Source of the DNA: Sneathiella sp.
GTDB lineage: Bacteria; Pseudomonadota; Alphaproteobacteria; Sneathiellales; Sneathiellaceae
Assembly (NCBI GenBank): GCA_002732675.1
Contig: NVRR01000221.1
Location: 1 to 5,534 of the forward strand
Direction of reading: 5' to 3'
Length of the DNA stretch: 5,534 nucleotides
Under the pieces are notes generated by a model. That model ran no database searches and was not told the origin of the DNA. It worked only from the letters and a program-made list of their open reading frames with translations. How positions within the stretch are numbered: the first letter of the stretch is position 1; every line of letters begins with the position of its first letter. Both the position numbers and the translations under genes were made by a program. This document shows positions 5,454 through 5,534 of this stretch, piece by piece.

Positions 5454-5534
5454 CTGGTGCAGATAGGATTTCAGGACAAGTAATGGTTTCTGTAACTATG
5501 AAGGATGAAATTGATACTTTTACCCTGATATCAC
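5454..5534. other. AT-rich right-end segment unrelated to paaG
   Basis: These 81 bases have clearly lower GC than the adjoining paaG and show no crotonase-like translation in any minus-strand frame. On the plus strand an ATG at 5483-5485, with AGGA (5473-5476) six bases upstream, opens a frame to the window edge (MVSVTMKDEIDTFTLIS). The frame is also open upstream of that ATG, so it may equally be the interior of a gene. One minus-strand frame is open too. I cannot identify the protein. The segment could be the edge of an inserted element, a rearrangement, or an assembly chimera. Confidence 0.4.

Noticed and set aside
1..5534. CRISPR array, toxin-antitoxin pair, defence island, integron or complete insertion sequence
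   Set aside because: No direct-repeat array, transposase or integrase motif, or paired small toxin-like genes were found; the genes are catabolic and regulatory.

Overview
The window looks like ordinary chromosomal DNA from a free-living proteobacterium, most likely an alphaproteobacterium. This rests on moderately high GC coding regions, AT-rich intergenic stretches, the style of the phenylacetate-pathway proteins, and a small protein confined to one lineage as far as I can tell. No rRNA, tRNA, CRISPR array, complete mobile element or defence system is visible.

Layout, left to right. Positions 1-227 hold no gene I can support. They are AT-rich and carry two small inverted repeats. A LysR-type regulator (minus strand, 228 to about 1118 or 1145) is divergent from a zinc-dependent medium-chain alcohol dehydrogenase (plus strand, 1308-2357). 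The AT-rich region between them probably holds both promoters and the regulator's operator. The dehydrogenase most resembles the 6-hydroxyhexanoate dehydrogenase (ChnD-like) branch. It ends in a strong intrinsic terminator at 2374-2402. A small unrecognised gene (minus strand, 2406-2630) converges on that terminator.

From 2725 to the right end, everything reads leftward as one tight operon: a 5'-truncated paaG (enoyl-CoA hydratase/isomerase), then paaI (hotdog thioesterase), paaJ (3-oxoadipyl-CoA thiolase) and a DUF2461-family gene. The paaG-paaI gap is 1 nt, the paaI-paaJ gap 2 nt and the paaJ-DUF2461 gap 20 nt. The three paa genes belong to aerobic phenylacetyl-CoA catabolism: PaaG isomerises the ring epoxide, PaaJ cleaves 3-oxoadipyl-CoA to succinyl-CoA and acetyl-CoA, and PaaI hydrolyses stalled hydroxyphenylacetyl-CoA. 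The alcohol dehydrogenase might feed the same C6 dicarboxyl-CoA stage by way of adipate, but that link is inferred.

Three points deserve a second look. PaaG homology stops abruptly at about 5453, giving way to about 80 bases of AT-rich, unrelated sequence. The LysR gene has no normal start codon where its family needs one, but has an ACG with a well-placed Shine-Dalgarno. The DUF2461 gene sits as the last member of the phenylacetate operon. I found nothing that amounts to a new molecular system.
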